Virus record (IMG/VR): IMGVR_UViG_3300032401_000049 | Span: 1 to 31,948 of that record | DNA: 31,948 bases | Source of the DNA: a virus | Direction: 5' to 3' (one strand) | In this document: piece after piece, positions 15,242-22,769 of the stretch | Layout: each line of letters begins with the position of its first letter | Position numbering within the stretch: the stretch's first letter is position 1 | Program-made: the position numbers and the translations under genes | Notes under the pieces: generated by a model | What the model saw: the letters and a program-made list of their open reading frames with translations, nothing else | Database searches by the model: none | What the model was told of the DNA's origin: nothing

Positions 15242-16471
15242 ATGAAGAAACTCGCAGCCTTGGCCATCACGCTAAGCCTCATGGCCCTTGGAATTGAACC
15301 ACAGAACACGTTCGCCGATACAACGACCACGAGATGGGGGATGACCAAGCCGGATGTTGGTTCCACCAATTGGGGACCCAAGATCAACTCCAATTACGAC
15401 ATCATCGACAACGCCGCCGGGGTCGGGATCACCAATACCTTTACCCAGCCCAATTATTTCACAGGGGTTGTTGTGATTGGCGGGACCACATATTCAGGGT
15501 CCGGCGATGCTGAATTAAGAAAAGATCAAAACACGACAACAACCTTTCGCATCACCAATGTCAACAATAATGCCTCAGCCGGAGCAGAGCTTCTTTTGAC
15601 AGCCAATGGGGCCACCTCCAATGATCCGTTCTTGGGATTTGTGACAAATGCTCAAAACTGGGCCATGGGCGTGGATAGTAGTGCTTCAAGCGCGTTTAAG
15701 ATTTCAAAAAATCCAACCCTCGGATCGACTGATCTGTTTATTATTTATCCAACCTGTCAATTCGTAACGGAACTTAAAATCAATAGTATCGAATTTACAG
15801 GAATCACTGGGAGCAATACCAGAAGCGTTTTGGCGAATCCGGGAACGGCAGCGACCGATGGGGCGGTTTATCTCGCCTATGTTCAAGCCGGAACGTCCGG
15901 TGATCCGTACAGTTTGTATTCGATGGGAAATACGTCGTACTGGTCGGCAGGGATGGACAACAGCGACGGCAATTCTTATGTGATTTCCAACTCCTCCACG
16001 CCGGGGACATCGAACGCTTTTAGAGCAACCTTAACAGGCGTATCAATGCTTGGGACTACTACCAATAACAGCGCTGCGTCTGGATGGGTGGGACAATATA
16101 TAAGTTCAACGACGATCATCGCGACCTCCTATCCAACATCGTCACAATACGGAGATTTAGTGGCCCTTGCGTTGACAGCGGGCGATTGGGATGTGACGGG
16201 CGTGATCGGGGCCACTGCGAATGGTGGGACTATTTCACAGATCGCCATAGGGATCAGTTATACTGCTGGAAATTCTTCATTCGCTTTAGTTCAAGGGGAC
16301 AATCTTAATTTTGGCCCTGGACCAACAATCGCTGCCGATGCGGGACAGACTATGCCAAACGTCAGAGTCTCCATTAACACCCCGACAACATATTATTTAA
16401 AATACCGTAGTGATTATTCCGTTGCGACACCCAAAGCAGTGGGAAGGATCAGCGCGAGAAGAGTTCGATAG
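15242..16471 (+). CDS. Tail fibre-like protein with signal peptide
   Basis: A 409-residue protein beginning with a textbook signal peptide: M-K-K, a hydrophobic core (A-L-A-I-T-L-S-L-M-A-L-G) and a probable cleavage site after T-F-A near residue 26. The mature start, G-M-T-K-P-D-V-G-S then N-W-G-P-K-I-N-S-N-Y-D-I-I-D, is a motif common near the N-termini of phage tail fibres and baseplate adhesins. The rest is Ser/Thr/Asn/Gly-rich beta structure. CAGGAGG precedes the ATG. A Sec signal on a virion protein is unusual: it may be exported before lysis, or the hydrophobic start may be used in virion assembly. Confidence 0.65.
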   Translation: MKKLAALAITLSLMALGIEPQNTFADTTTTRWGMTKPDVGSTNWGPKINSNYDIIDNAAGVGITNTFTQPNYFTGVVVIGGTTYSGSGDAELRKDQNTTTTFRITNVNNNASAGAELLLTANGATSNDPFLGFVTNAQNWAMGVDSSASSAFKISKNPTLGSTDLFIIYPTCQFVTELKINSIEFTGITGSNTRSVLANPGTAATDGAVYLAYVQAGTSGDPYSLYSMGNTSYWSAGMDNSDGNSYVISNSSTPGTSNAFRATLTGVSMLGTTTNNSAASGWVGQYISSTTIIATSYPTSSQYGDLVALALTAGDWDVTGVIGATANGGTISQIAIGISYTAGNSSFALVQGDNLNFGPGPTIAADAGQTMPNVRVSINTPTTYYLKYRSDYSVATPKAVGRISARRVR

Positions 16472-16482
16472 GATGCCGATCG

Positions 16483-19400
16483 ATGCTCTCAGTATCAAGC
16501 GCATTTAAGGCGGCGGAGCAGGCCGATGTCAACCAAGTCGCCGCGAATCTTTATCTTGTCCTCGGAAATTATGCGAGTGCATCGGCTTATGGATCTACCG
16601 CATCCGCTTCATCTTCGGATGGAAGCGGAAACTATCCTGCTTCCGGGGCGATTGATGGAGACCGGACAGAGTTAAACGTTGGCCCCGCCTCTTCAGCGGA
16701 TAACGATATCGGCCTTTCATCTTGGCGATCAAGCGTCGCTCCCGACACAACCACGCAAACCCTGACGATTGATTTAGGCGTTTCAAGAATAATCAGCAGG
16801 CTAAAACTCTACCACCTGGCCAGCCATGCCTTAAAATCCTTCAAGTTTTCCTATTCAGTCCTCGGAACCGCTTACACGGACTTCGCGGCCACAACCGATG
16901 TGGGCGGGGCCCCGACTCTATTCGCGACCACAAAGAAGGTCGACACGGTTGATTTTACGGCCATCACAGCCCGATATATCAAGCTCACCATCTCCGCAAC
17001 GGACGTGGCCCTCGACAAGGCAAACGTGGTGGAGCTGGAATTCTATCGAGTGATCGAAGTGTCTGACCGTGTGCTTTCCGCCGAGATGAACCGATCGAGA
17101 GATTACAAGCTGGCCAATCCTCTCGCCTCCACTCTTAAATTAGTCTGCGATAATTCGGACAGGTTTTTTTCTTTTGATCACATCCCAATCGCCGCAGAGA
17201 CGGCTCTTGGATTCGTCAACTCGGAACTTAAACCGAATATCGGCGTGATCGCCAAATATGGATATGCCTATGGCGGAGGAACGCCGGAGACAGCGACCGT
17301 GTTCGTTGGATATCTTGACCGGATCACGATCAGTCCGAAAGACAGAAAGGCAACGCTTGAGTTTCGGGACCCCATGAAAGTTCTTCTCAACCAAACCGTG
17401 TCATCAAAATTAAAAACCAGCATCGATTTATCGACGGCCATGACATATGCTCTCAACCTCGCGAATATTTCAACATGGGAGATGGCCTTCGATGCGACCG
17501 GACTGACGCTTGATTATTTCTTTTTGTCTGGACAATCCGTGGCTTCCGCTGTCAGGGATTTGACGCAAGGAGCCGGAGATGCGATCTTCTATTTCGATGA
17601 GAACGGAATCGCCACCTTCAAAACATTCCTTGGTTCAACGCCACAGCAAAGAACCATCACGTCTCAAGCGGAATGGGAGGCCGGATCGGTTTTCACAAAC
17701 ATCGACACAAAATCGACGCCCGGGCAGATCAATAGAAAGTGGTTTTTGCTTGATGATTTTGCGGACAATAATTTCAATCTCAATCCGGCATGGACGAATA
17801 GGATCGCCACGCAATCATACACGGACACATTGCAGGCGGACTTTCTAGCCGGAACAGTTCTAACGAATATCGACGCGGATTCCTCTCCCGGAGATATCCA
17901 GAGAAAATGGTTTCTCATCGATGATTTTGCGGACGGGAATGCTTCGACCAATCCGGCCTGGGTGCTCAATGTTGCGCAACGTGGGAATTTCCCGCCATTC
18001 GCCCCCAACAACTGGACGGTGACTTCAAATCAGCTTTATTATCAATGCCCCGTCGGATTAAACGCTGGGACCGCATATACGCCATTTAACAAAGCCGTGG
18101 GAACATGGGAAGCAAAAATAAAAATGACAGATAAGAACGGAACGGCCAAATTCGTCTTTATCGCAAATTCAACCGGATTCGATTTCACCACTGTCCTGGG
18201 GAATGGTTATGCTGTTAAAATTTCGCCAAACGGAATAGTCACTCACATGGCAATTACAAAACTTGGTGTTTCTGGTTTTGACACGGAATTGGCTGGTGCT
18301 GATTATGGTTTCACATCCGGGAATTATTTTACCATCAGGGTGACAAGAGATCAGACGGGGAACATGTCTCTTTATGTGAACGGTGTTTTGGTTTGCGCAA
18401 CAAGTTCGCCTGATACTGATTTCAATACAAGTGCCTACGTTGGATTTTCTGCGGTTTCCGCGAGCAGTGCCACACTGTTTTATTTCGACGATATTTATTT
18501 CTCTTACGGGATCAACCCGACGGGGGCGGCCAGCTCCGTTCAATCTGTTTTTGAATCAAGAGTCTTCGATCAATCGACGCAGGTTTTATCTGAGAGCATT
18601 TTTTCTGCCGTTTATTCAACGCCCGCAGGGACAGACCTTCAATTTTGGACGGCGACCTGGGACGGGATTTCTCCCGGATGGGACCCATGGGTTCCGATAA
18701 CAAACGGAGCCTTGATTGGGTCGACAACCAAGCGTTACATCAAATACAAAGCCCTCTTTAATTGCCCTATTGATACGGGGCTTAATAATGCGAACGCAAC
18801 CACGCCCGTCATCTCATCCGTGACCATAAATTACACCGTCGTTGGATGGCAGGCCATCTCGCAATCGCTTAATTATCTCCCCGGATCATCCGGCCTCATG
18901 GCTGGCATCGATCTCCCTTTCAATCAACCCGTTGGGACATGGCGAGGACTTTTCACCTGTACGCCCGGGGCCGGGGGCGGATCGCTGGTTCGGATGTACG
19001 TCGTCACGACCGGGTATAGTATCCCACAGGGAACTTATACGGACGGGTATTATGTTCAGCTTGATCAAAAAAACTCGAAGATCGGTATTTACAAAATAGG
19101 AGCATCAGGAACCCGCACCCTTTTGGCCGAGGTGGCCCAAGCCATAAATACATCGGCTCATTCCGTTCGCATGACAAGAGAGTCGACCGGACAATTGACC
19201 GCCTACTTTGACGAAGTTCAAGTTGTTCAAGTCACCGATACCACCTATACACAGGTGACTGTTTTTTCTTTAGAAGTCGACCCAACGGGCGATAATAATT
19301 CCGTCACGCAAATTGACGATATTTATTTCTCAAAACAAGTCGATGGGACGGGAGCGATCACCAATGTGGCGTCAATTTACGAATCCCAGGTGATTGACAT

Positions 19401-20466
19401 GACGGCTTCGATCGCTCTCCTTGGACTGTTCGAGGCGAACCTTATCACCCCAACAGGAACAAGTCTTCTATTTTACACGGCCACATCTTCAGATGGGATC
19501 ACCTTCGATCCCTATGTGGTGGTTGCCCCTGGGGGCCAAATTACATCAACCGTCAAACGGTACATACAATTCAAGGTTGTTATGGCCGCGCCGGAGGACA
19601 TCGGAACAAAGGCCGACCTGTCCACTCCGGTTGTCACAGATGTCACCATTCACTGGAATACGACAGGCGGGTCCCAGAAATATCCGCAGTCCGTTTCTTT
19701 CACCTTCCGGTACGATGATGTTCTTTTGAATGTCGACCAGCAGATCACGGATAACCTCGGAGGAGATTCTTCCATCGCCAACGATGTGACTGTGCAGGCA
19801 AAGCCCCTCCTCCTTTCGGGGACCAGTGCCGACACAAAGTGGCAGGGAACCGTGGGGACGCCACCCGTTTCTATTTCAGTCACGAATCCCCTCAACGTGA
19901 CAAATGGCCAAGTGTTGACCTACGATGTGGTCGTTTCGGGAGGGATGGACATCTCTTTGATGGCGGGGGCGAGCCCGGCAGGGGCCGTGGTGACATTCGC
20001 AGGAGGGGCGACGGGATCGTGGGTTTTCTCAAGAATCCATCCGACGCGCCCCAAGCTCATCATAACGATCACGGCGTCTGGTACGATCACGGATCTTCGG
20101 ATCGTTGGGAAATCATTCTCAAACTCAAATTATATTCAATCCCAAAATGCCAACAATCCGCAATCGATCCGGCTCTATGGAGATCGACCCCTCCAAATTT
20201 CAAATCAATATATTGTGAACTCCGGCGTGGCCCTGACTATTGCCACGAGACTCTTGGCGAATTATAAAGATCCGACCTCTTTCATTTCGATATGTGAGGT
20301 CAGGCCCACGTTCTCCATGGGTCTTGGAGACCGGATTCGTATCGTTGACGAAAACACGGATATGAACGCCGACTTTATCGCGGTCGGGGTCCGGCAATCC
20401 ATACAGGCTTCCATGTCAAACGGAGAAGCTAAAACAGAATTGACTCTCTTGAGGGTGGTCGTATGA
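16483..20466 (+). CDS. Large tail hub protein with inserted lectin-like modules
   Basis: A 1327-residue tail tip protein. Residues ~30-195 form a discoidin (F5/8-type) sandwich with many R-Y-I-K-L-like strands. Residues ~195-400 look like a hub domain (R-D-Y-K-L-A-N-P, then F-V-G-Y-L-D-R-I-T-I). Residues ~405-515 hold two copies of a 56-residue unit containing R-K-W-F-L-x-D-D-F-A-D. Two larger 276-residue modules follow, each a concanavalin/LamG-like sandwich ending D-D-I-Y-F-S plus a discoidin-like part. From about residue 1070 the hub resumes, with S-I-R-L-Y-G-D-R-P-L-Q-I and L-G-D-R-I-R-I-V-D typical of tail hub C-termini. The inserts probably bind host surface sugars. The start is weakly placed: TAGGA lies about 10 nt upstream. 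Confidence 0.75.
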   Translation: MLSVSSAFKAAEQADVNQVAANLYLVLGNYASASAYGSTASASSSDGSGNYPASGAIDGDRTELNVGPASSADNDIGLSSWRSSVAPDTTTQTLTIDLGVSRIISRLKLYHLASHALKSFKFSYSVLGTAYTDFAATTDVGGAPTLFATTKKVDTVDFTAITARYIKLTISATDVALDKANVVELEFYRVIEVSDRVLSAEMNRSRDYKLANPLASTLKLVCDNSDRFFSFDHIPIAAETALGFVNSELKPNIGVIAKYGYAYGGGTPETATVFVGYLDRITISPKDRKATLEFRDPMKVLLNQTVSSKLKTSIDLSTAMTYALNLANISTWEMAFDATGLTLDYFFLSGQSVASAVRDLTQGAGDAIFYFDENGIATFKTFLGSTPQQRTITSQAEWEAGSVFTNIDTKSTPGQINRKWFLLDDFADNNFNLNPAWTNRIATQSYTDTLQADFLAGTVLTNIDADSSPGDIQRKWFLIDDFADGNASTNPAWVLNVAQRGNFPPFAPNNWTVTSNQLYYQCPVGLNAGTAYTPFNKAVGTWEAKIKMTDKNGTAKFVFIANSTGFDFTTVLGNGYAVKISPNGIVTHMAITKLGVSGFDTELAGADYGFTSGNYFTIRVTRDQTGNMSLYVNGVLVCATSSPDTDFNTSAYVGFSAVSASSATLFYFDDIYFSYGINPTGAASSVQSVFESRVFDQSTQVLSESIFSAVYSTPAGTDLQFWTATWDGISPGWDPWVPITNGALIGSTTKRYIKYKALFNCPIDTGLNNANATTPVISSVTINYTVVGWQAISQSLNYLPGSSGLMAGIDLPFNQPVGTWRGLFTCTPGAGGGSLVRMYVVTTGYSIPQGTYTDGYYVQLDQKNSKIGIYKIGASGTRTLLAEVAQAINTSAHSVRMTRESTGQLTAYFDEVQVVQVTDTTYTQVTVFSLEVDPTGDNNSVTQIDDIYFSKQVDGTGAITNVASIYESQVIDMTASIALLGLFEANLITPTGTSLLFYTATSSDGITFDPYVVVAPGGQITSTVKRYIQFKVVMAAPEDIGTKADLSTPVVTDVTIHWNTTGGSQKYPQSVSFTFRYDDVLLNVDQQITDNLGGDSSIANDVTVQAKPLLLSGTSADTKWQGTVGTPPVSISVTNPLNVTNGQVLTYDVVVSGGMDISLMAGASPAGAVVTFAGGATGSWVFSRIHPTRPKLIITITASGTITDLRIVGKSFSNSNYIQSQNANNPQSIRLYGDRPLQISNQYIVNSGVALTIATRLLANYKDPTSFISICEVRPTFSMGLGDRIRIVDENTDMNADFIAVGVRQSIQASMSNGEAKTELTLLRVVV
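17752..17934 (+). repeat. Tandem 56-codon duplication inside the hub gene
   Basis: The 15-mer GATGATTTTGCGGAC occurs at 17752-17766 and again at 17920-17934, exactly 168 bp (56 codons) apart. The protein units around it match in order: T-N-I-D, S-P/T-P-G, R-K-W-F-L, D-D-F-A-D, N-P-A-W. This points to a duplication inside the gene. Confidence 0.75.
18487..19331 (+). repeat. 276-codon module duplication inside the hub gene
   Basis: The 17-mer GACGATATTTATTTCTC is found at 18487-18503 and 19315-19331, 828 bp (276 codons) apart, coding D-D-I-Y-F-S both times. Flanking protein segments match in order: V-G-T-W near the sandwich start, V-R/R-M-T-R before a T-G-x-x-x-x-Y/F strand, then E-S-x-V-x-D after the repeat. 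Each unit is a lectin-like domain plus a discoidin-like domain. Confidence 0.75.
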
Positions 20467-20909
20467 TCGATCTTATTTTGAAATTGAAGCGAAGATGGTT
20501 GAACGCGAAGGCGACCATTGGAGAGCTTTATGTCGGAGACAATCCTCGCCGCCAATGCTACACGCTTGAGGACAAAATGCGGGAAGGAGAAGAGAAGATC
20601 CCCGGAGAAACAGCCATCCCTCTTGGCCGTTATGAGGTCATCATCACTTACTCGGAGAGGTTCAAAAAGCCCCTGCCGCTTCTGGTTGGGGTTTCGGGAT
20701 TCGAAGGTATAAGAATCCACCCGGGCAATTCTGACGTTGACACGGCTGGCTGTATTCTCGTCGGACGGATGATCATCAATGACGATTTTATAGGAGAATC
20801 AAGGAATGCTTTCAGTGAATTGTTTCCCATCATCGAGGACGGATGCAAGCATGGCAAGATTTTTATCGAAATAACAAAAGAACCCTATGTCTCCACGGAG
20901 GTTGTATGA
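20463..20909 (+). CDS. DUF5675 family protein, possible peptidoglycan-active enzyme
   Basis: A 148-residue protein matching the DUF5675 pattern: T-I-G-E-L, C-Y-T-L-E-D, K-I-P-G-E-T-A-I-P-L-G-R-Y, then G-I-R-I-H-P-G-N, D-T-A-G-C-I-L-V-G. His86 and Cys97 are spaced like the catalytic His and Cys of L,D-transpeptidase (YkuD) folds, which also carry a Gly-Cys turn. It opens the likely lysis cassette, in a 4-nt overlap with the hub gene. No separate endolysin is visible in the window, so this protein may supply that role or modify the cell wall. The family match is by memory of its motif; enzymatic activity is inferred. Confidence 0.7.
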   Translation: MIDLILKLKRRWLNAKATIGELYVGDNPRRQCYTLEDKMREGEEKIPGETAIPLGRYEVIITYSERFKKPLPLLVGVSGFEGIRIHPGNSDVDTAGCILVGRMIINDDFIGESRNAFSELFPIIEDGCKHGKIFIEITKEPYVSTEVV

Positions 20910-21322
20910 CAGATCAAAAGCCGGACGAAACGAACATGGATCTTGTTCTGAAGCTCGACGGTCAGAGAAGGCAAGAAATCGATTCGGTTAAAGACAGGAT
21001 GGACGAATTTCTGCGCGGGCAGATTGAAATCACCCATAAGGTTGATATGATAGGGAAGGGACAAGAGGTTTTGAAAGAAAGATTCGAGATCGGAACGGCA
21101 AGGACTCTCAAGGAATTGAAAGACTCGTTCGATCAGTTCCGAATTGAATGGGGGAAGAAATTGAGCGACGACGAGAACAGAGACAAGTCGATTAAAATGG
21201 TGGAAACGAAGGTGGATAAGGTGGAAGACCGATTCAATAAATATATCCTTTGGCCTGTCATCACATTCTGCATCATGGTATTGTTCGCTGGGTTTTCATT
21301 CTTCATACGGGGCGGAAGATGA
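20906..21322 (+). CDS. Coiled-coil membrane protein (XhlA-like, lysis-associated)
   Basis: A 138-residue protein with a long charged helical region (residues ~10-112, rich in Lys/Glu/Asp heptads) and one C-terminal membrane helix (I-L-W-P-V-I-T-F-C-I-M-V-L-F-A-G), ending R-G-G-R. This architecture matches XhlA-type haemolysin/holin-associated proteins found in phage lysis cassettes. An in-frame ATG at 20843 exists, but GGAGG at 20897-20901 and the 4-nt overlap at 20906 favour the shorter form. It is immediately followed, without any gap, by the cyclase-like gene. Confidence 0.65.
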   Translation: MTDQKPDETNMDLVLKLDGQRRQEIDSVKDRMDEFLRGQIEITHKVDMIGKGQEVLKERFEIGTARTLKELKDSFDQFRIEWGKKLSDDENRDKSIKMVETKVDKVEDRFNKYILWPVITFCIMVLFAGFSFFIRGGR

Positions 21323-22000
21323 ATGGAACGAAAAAGAGTTATTGTCGCCTATGGGGATATCTTTGGATTCGCCCAGTGGATCAAGCGGCCCGCGAACGCA
21401 CCGGAGGATATCCAGGCGTTGATGGAGGATGCTTATGAAGCCTTTACGGATTATTCCGTTTCGATCGGCGGCGTCTCGAAATTCATGGGGGACGGGATCG
21501 TGGTGATCAAGGAATTATCCATCGGTCACAATTGTCGGCTTGTGCTGGACATCATGAGAAAATCTTATTTCTTCACAGAGAAGGTCAACAAAATCATTCA
21601 GAACCATTGGCCGAGGCCACATGGATTCAGGGTGAGACTTGTGGCCGGATATGTTTATAAAAAAATGGTGGATTGTAAAAACTGCATGCAAGGCTTCACG
21701 TCCAACAAAATTAATAACGTCGCAGAATACATCGGTTATCCGATCAATTTGGCCCAGCGTCTTTTATACGTTGAACCGCAGACGTGGTGTATCTGCCACG
21801 AGTCCGTAAAGCAGATCATCGGAGCGAAAAGAAGTGGCGTTAAATTTCACCACATTAAGAACCCGCGCGATAATCCGAGAGGCATCGACAAGGAAGATTT
21901 ACGGAGTTTAATTCAGTTTTCTTTTGATTCAAGGAAATTATCTGAAGGGGAGGACAAAGACAATGGAAACGGAAAAGAAAGAACCTGTCGAAAAGCGTAA
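21323..22000 (+). CDS. Class III nucleotidyl cyclase homologue
   Basis: A 225-residue stand-alone cyclase-fold protein. The class III motifs appear in order: V-A-Y-G-D-I-F-G-F (first metal ligand Asp12), G-G-V-S-K-F-M-G-D-G (second metal ligand Asp57, with Lys53 in the base-binding position), F-R-V-R-L-V-A-G-Y-V-Y (the usual R-x-G-I-x-x-G-x-V strand) and E-Y-I-G-Y-P-I-N-L-A-Q-R-L (Asn142 and Arg146, the transition-state pair). Glu135 stands where adenylate cyclases usually have Asp. Such enzymes make cyclic nucleotides (cAMP, cGMP, or cCMP/cUMP in Pycsar defence) in the cytoplasm. No regulatory domain is attached; the tail is Asp/Gly/Lys-rich. It sits in the lysis cassette and overlaps the next membrane gene by 38 nt. 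Product nucleotide and role are unknown. Confidence 0.78.
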   Translation: MERKRVIVAYGDIFGFAQWIKRPANAPEDIQALMEDAYEAFTDYSVSIGGVSKFMGDGIVVIKELSIGHNCRLVLDIMRKSYFFTEKVNKIIQNHWPRPHGFRVRLVAGYVYKKMVDCKNCMQGFTSNKINNVAEYIGYPINLAQRLLYVEPQTWCICHESVKQIIGAKRSGVKFHHIKNPRDNPRGIDKEDLRSLIQFSFDSRKLSEGEDKDNGNGKERTCRKA

Positions 22001-22289
22001 AAAATATATGCTGGCCCAAGTGGTGGATGTTTTTATCGGGCGACAATCCCGGAAGGTGGCCTTTGGCGTGTGGGGATTCCTCGCCGCGAATTCTCTGATT
22101 GCCAGCGGGAAAATAGACATGATCGTCTATTGGAAGATGTTTTTAACGTGCGCCCTTCTCATTGGGTTTGGGACCATTCTTGATTCTATCGTCGAGAAAA
22201 TCGGGGATCAATTGGCGGGTAAGATAGCAACAAGAATTAAACCGGAGGTGGCAGATGCTAATCCCATCAACCCTGCAATCACTGGTTAA
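21963..22289 (+). CDS. Small two-helix membrane protein, candidate holin or effector
   Basis: A 108-residue protein with a charged cytoplasmic-type start (T-E-K-K-E-P-V-E-K-R-K-K), two predicted membrane helices (around residues 31-50 and 56-80, e.g. F-L-T-C-A-L-L-I-G-F-G-T-I-L), and a charged tail. GGGGAGG about 9 nt before the ATG at 21963 fixes the start; a longer in-frame form from 21924 lacks this. Two helices and a position among lysis genes fit a class II-type holin. Because it overlaps the cyclase gene by 38 nt, an alternative is a membrane partner of the cyclase. It shows no cyclic nucleotide-binding domain. Confidence 0.6.
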   Translation: METEKKEPVEKRKKYMLAQVVDVFIGRQSRKVAFGVWGFLAANSLIASGKIDMIVYWKMFLTCALLIGFGTILDSIVEKIGDQLAGKIATRIKPEVADANPINPAITG

Positions 22290-22755
22290 TAAGAACACGT
22301 TCATCGGCCTGATGATTGTCGTCTCGATCATTTCTTTCGCAGATGCTTACAAGACCCGGCAAGAGGTAAAAAAATTGCAAGCGGTTTATCAGAATCCAAA
22401 GACGGTTGAGGTTATTAAAATCATCAGAGAGAAAGGGCCCGTTCAGATTCGGACCATTATCGTCGAAAAGCCGGGCGGCGAGAAGATCACGACGATCAGG
22501 GAACAACAGGGCGCGAGTCTTGAACAACTCATATCGGGAGCATCTTCTCAACCGGTCCCCGTATCAGAAATAATGCCACCGACACGGACGGATCGCTGGC
22601 TTCTTGGCTTATCTCTGCTTGATTTCTCGCCCCGGGCCATGAATAGCTATACCTTGTGGGGCGGCTACTCTTTTCGGAATCGATTTGATTTGCTCTATGG
22701 GCTTAACTCCAACGATGGGCTCCATCAGAGCATTTTGGGAATTGTCAGATTTTAA
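22255..22755 (+). CDS. Bitopic envelope protein, possible spanin-like
   Basis: A 166-residue protein with an N-terminal membrane helix (residues ~16-30, F-I-G-L-M-I-V-V-S-I-I-S-F-A), a Lys/Glu-rich extended or coiled region, a Pro-rich linker, then a beta-rich C-terminal part (W-L-L-G-L-S-L-L-D, Y-T-L-W-G-G-Y-S, F-D-L-L-Y-G-L). It ends in Phe (G-I-V-R-F), as outer-membrane beta proteins often do. The layout would span from inner membrane to outer membrane, matching the place and job of a spanin in Gram-negative phage lysis, but no lipobox is seen. GGAGG precedes the ATG; it overlaps the previous gene by 35 nt. Confidence 0.55.
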   Translation: MLIPSTLQSLVNKNTFIGLMIVVSIISFADAYKTRQEVKKLQAVYQNPKTVEVIKIIREKGPVQIRTIIVEKPGGEKITTIREQQGASLEQLISGASSQPVPVSEIMPPTRTDRWLLGLSLLDFSPRAMNSYTLWGGYSFRNRFDLLYGLNSNDGLHQSILGIVRF

Positions 22756-22769
22756 TTTAGGAGGATAAC

